Positions 7,064-8,119 of a DNA stretch of 8,119 nt are shown here, piece by piece. The first letter of the stretch is position 1. Each line of letters starts with the position of its first letter. Made by a program: the position numbers and the translations under genes. The notes under the pieces are model-generated. The model made no database searches and was not told where the DNA came from. It saw only the letters and a list, made by a program, of their open reading frames with translations. The DNA lies in the NCBI GenBank assembly GCA_003566795.1, contig PXBU01000426.1, positions 1 to 8,119 on the forward strand. The letters run 5' to 3'. The DNA is from Puniceicoccaceae bacterium (GTDB taxonomy: Bacteria; Verrucomicrobiota; Verrucomicrobiia; Opitutales; Coraliomargaritaceae).

Positions 7064-8119
7064 TTTCCATTCTGTACCCCTTCTTACACTTGGCGGCCGT
7101 TACGCTGGTCGCTAAGCCGAACCCAAATGTTGTCCAGGAGAGTACCAGCGTATTCTGGCGGGTGACCGCTGTGCCGGTGCGAATCGAGATCGTGCCCGAG
7201 GAGGGCGTACTTCCGTGGGGCTGGGTGCTGATTCGGGGTTCGCTGCACCGATTTGGCCGTGATTTCTCGGGTCGCCTGTTTGCTGATACCGGCGCACCGG
7301 AGAGGGAGATGCCATGCTTCGATATCCCGGTTACCCGGAAGGGCAAGATTTTGGAGTTGATCTATCTTCCACAGGGTGTGCGTCGTCTGCTGCTTGAGCC
7401 GATGAACTCCGTGGGCTATTTCCGGTTGTCCGACTTGGTCGTGAGACCGGTGGGTCACGGGGAGCGCATTGCTCGGAAGGTCCGCCGGGTGGTGCCCATG
7501 TATTTCAAGCAGCCGCGGCCGCGGCGCCAAAGGCTGGGCCTGACCTTTTACAAGCCCTTCGTGGACCTTCAGGAGGCCTATCGTCTAGCCGGGCGCATGC
7601 GGGCCTATTCGCCTTCGCCGACATACCAAAGCTGGATCGAGCAGTTTGATCTGCTTTCGCCCGCCGAGCGGCGGCTGATTCATGAGGATATCCGCGCATG
7701 GAGGAAGCCGCCATCCTTTGAGGTCGTGGTCGTGGACTGGCATGATGATGAGCATTTTCTGAAGCGGACGGTGGATTCGCTGCATCAGCAGCTGTTCGGG
7801 CGCTTTTCGCTTACGGTCGTGTGCGGACGGCGGGCCATGCATTCGCTGGACTGGGCCTTGGCGCACGGCATTCGAGTGGTGGCTGGCGAGCGGCTCGACC
7901 ATTGGCTCGAGGAGTGGAACGAGGCGTCGGCCGCAAAGGGCCGGGGCTCCTGGCTGGTCATGCTTACGGCGGGCACCACGCTCTCCGAACACGCGCTTTA
8001 TTGGTTGGCGAGCGAGGCGCTGCATCACCGGGAGGCGCGCCTGGTGTACTGCGATCACGACGCGCTGGATGGGGGAAACAATCGCTGTAAGCCCTTCTTC
8101 AAACCCGACTGGGCACCCG
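7060..8119 (+). CDS. GT2-type glycosyltransferase with degenerate first GT2 domain, partial
   Basis: The frame is open from TTG 7060 to the right edge, giving 353 whole codons with the C-terminus missing. Residues about 30-145 form a beta-rich accessory domain (WGWVLIRG, RLFADTGAP, LIYLPQGVRRLLLEPM, GYFRLSDL) equivalent to that of the 4013-6319 protein. The linker has TYQSWIEQFDLLSPAERR from about T188, as in large O-antigen GT2 enzymes. A GT2-like fold then starts at F220 (FEVVVVDW) and ends in YCDHDALD at 330-337 followed by KPFFKPDW, matching YSDEDK and FKPQW of the neighbour. The expected DHDD is replaced by TAGT at 303-306 and the DDAST loop by CGRR, so this domain is probably catalytically dead. 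A second, active GT2 domain may follow beyond the edge. Likely role is surface polysaccharide assembly or a scaffold within it. It is about 740 bp downstream of the tandem GT2 gene and on the same strand. Confidence 0.85.
   Translation, partial: MISILYPFLHLAAVTLVAKPNPNVVQESTSVFWRVTAVPVRIEIVPEEGVLPWGWVLIRGSLHRFGRDFSGRLFADTGAPEREMPCFDIPVTRKGKILELIYLPQGVRRLLLEPMNSVGYFRLSDLVVRPVGHGERIARKVRRVVPMYFKQPRPRRQRLGLTFYKPFVDLQEAYRLAGRMRAYSPSPTYQSWIEQFDLLSPAERRLIHEDIRAWRKPPSFEVVVVDWHDDEHFLKRTVDSLHQQLFGRFSLTVVCGRRAMHSLDWALAHGIRVVAGERLDHWLEEWNEASAAKGRGSWLVMLTAGTTLSEHALYWLASEALHHREARLVYCDHDALDGGNNRCKPFFKPDWAP

Overview
The window is a stretch of a surface-polysaccharide (O-antigen, capsule or exopolysaccharide) locus. 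It is dominated by large multidomain glycosyltransferases and contains one sulfotransferase. Most of it is GC-rich, with lines in the resident genes hand-counting at roughly 58-77 % GC. Shine-Dalgarno-like sites and GTG/TTG starts are bacterial in style. A high-GC proteobacterium, perhaps a gammaproteobacterium, fits best, but the sequence does not fix the taxon. No tRNA, rRNA, CRISPR array or transposase was seen.

Layout. (1) 1-2039, minus strand: a partial, very large protein with a short repeated 'YPDV...HGR.EGR' module, a TPR-like helical stretch, a GT2 domain, two more copies of the module, and the beginning of a GT4 domain cut by the left edge. (2) 2040-2116: a 77-bp divergent intergenic gap. 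(3) 2117-6319, plus strand: a tight three-gene unit. It holds a small GT2_4/GT92-like transferase, a sulfotransferase fused to a C-terminal beta-sandwich-like domain, and a 768-residue tandem GT2-GT2 transferase. The first two are separated by 22 bp and the last two overlap by ATGA. (4) 6320-7059: about 740 bp with no clear gene. It carries a decayed minus-strand copy of the 5' end of gene (1) and a doubtful 153-codon ORF. (5) 7060-8119, plus strand: the start of another large GT2-type transferase, cut by the right edge, whose visible GT2 domain has lost its acidic motif.

How the genes could work together: the GT2, GT4 and GT92-like enzymes would assemble and branch a cell-surface glycan from nucleotide-sugars, and the sulfotransferase would add sulfate from PAPS to that glycan. 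Translational coupling of the sulfotransferase with the tandem GT2 suggests the two act on the same polymer. This is inference from context.

The most notable structure is historical. The first transferase gene and most of the sulfotransferase gene are AT-richer (about 45-47 % in hand-counted lines). Composition jumps to about 58 % inside the sulfotransferase gene, close to its domain boundary. The whole block lies between an intact gene 5' end and a degenerate copy of that same 5' end in the same orientation. This looks like a locus built by duplication, insertion and domain fusion.
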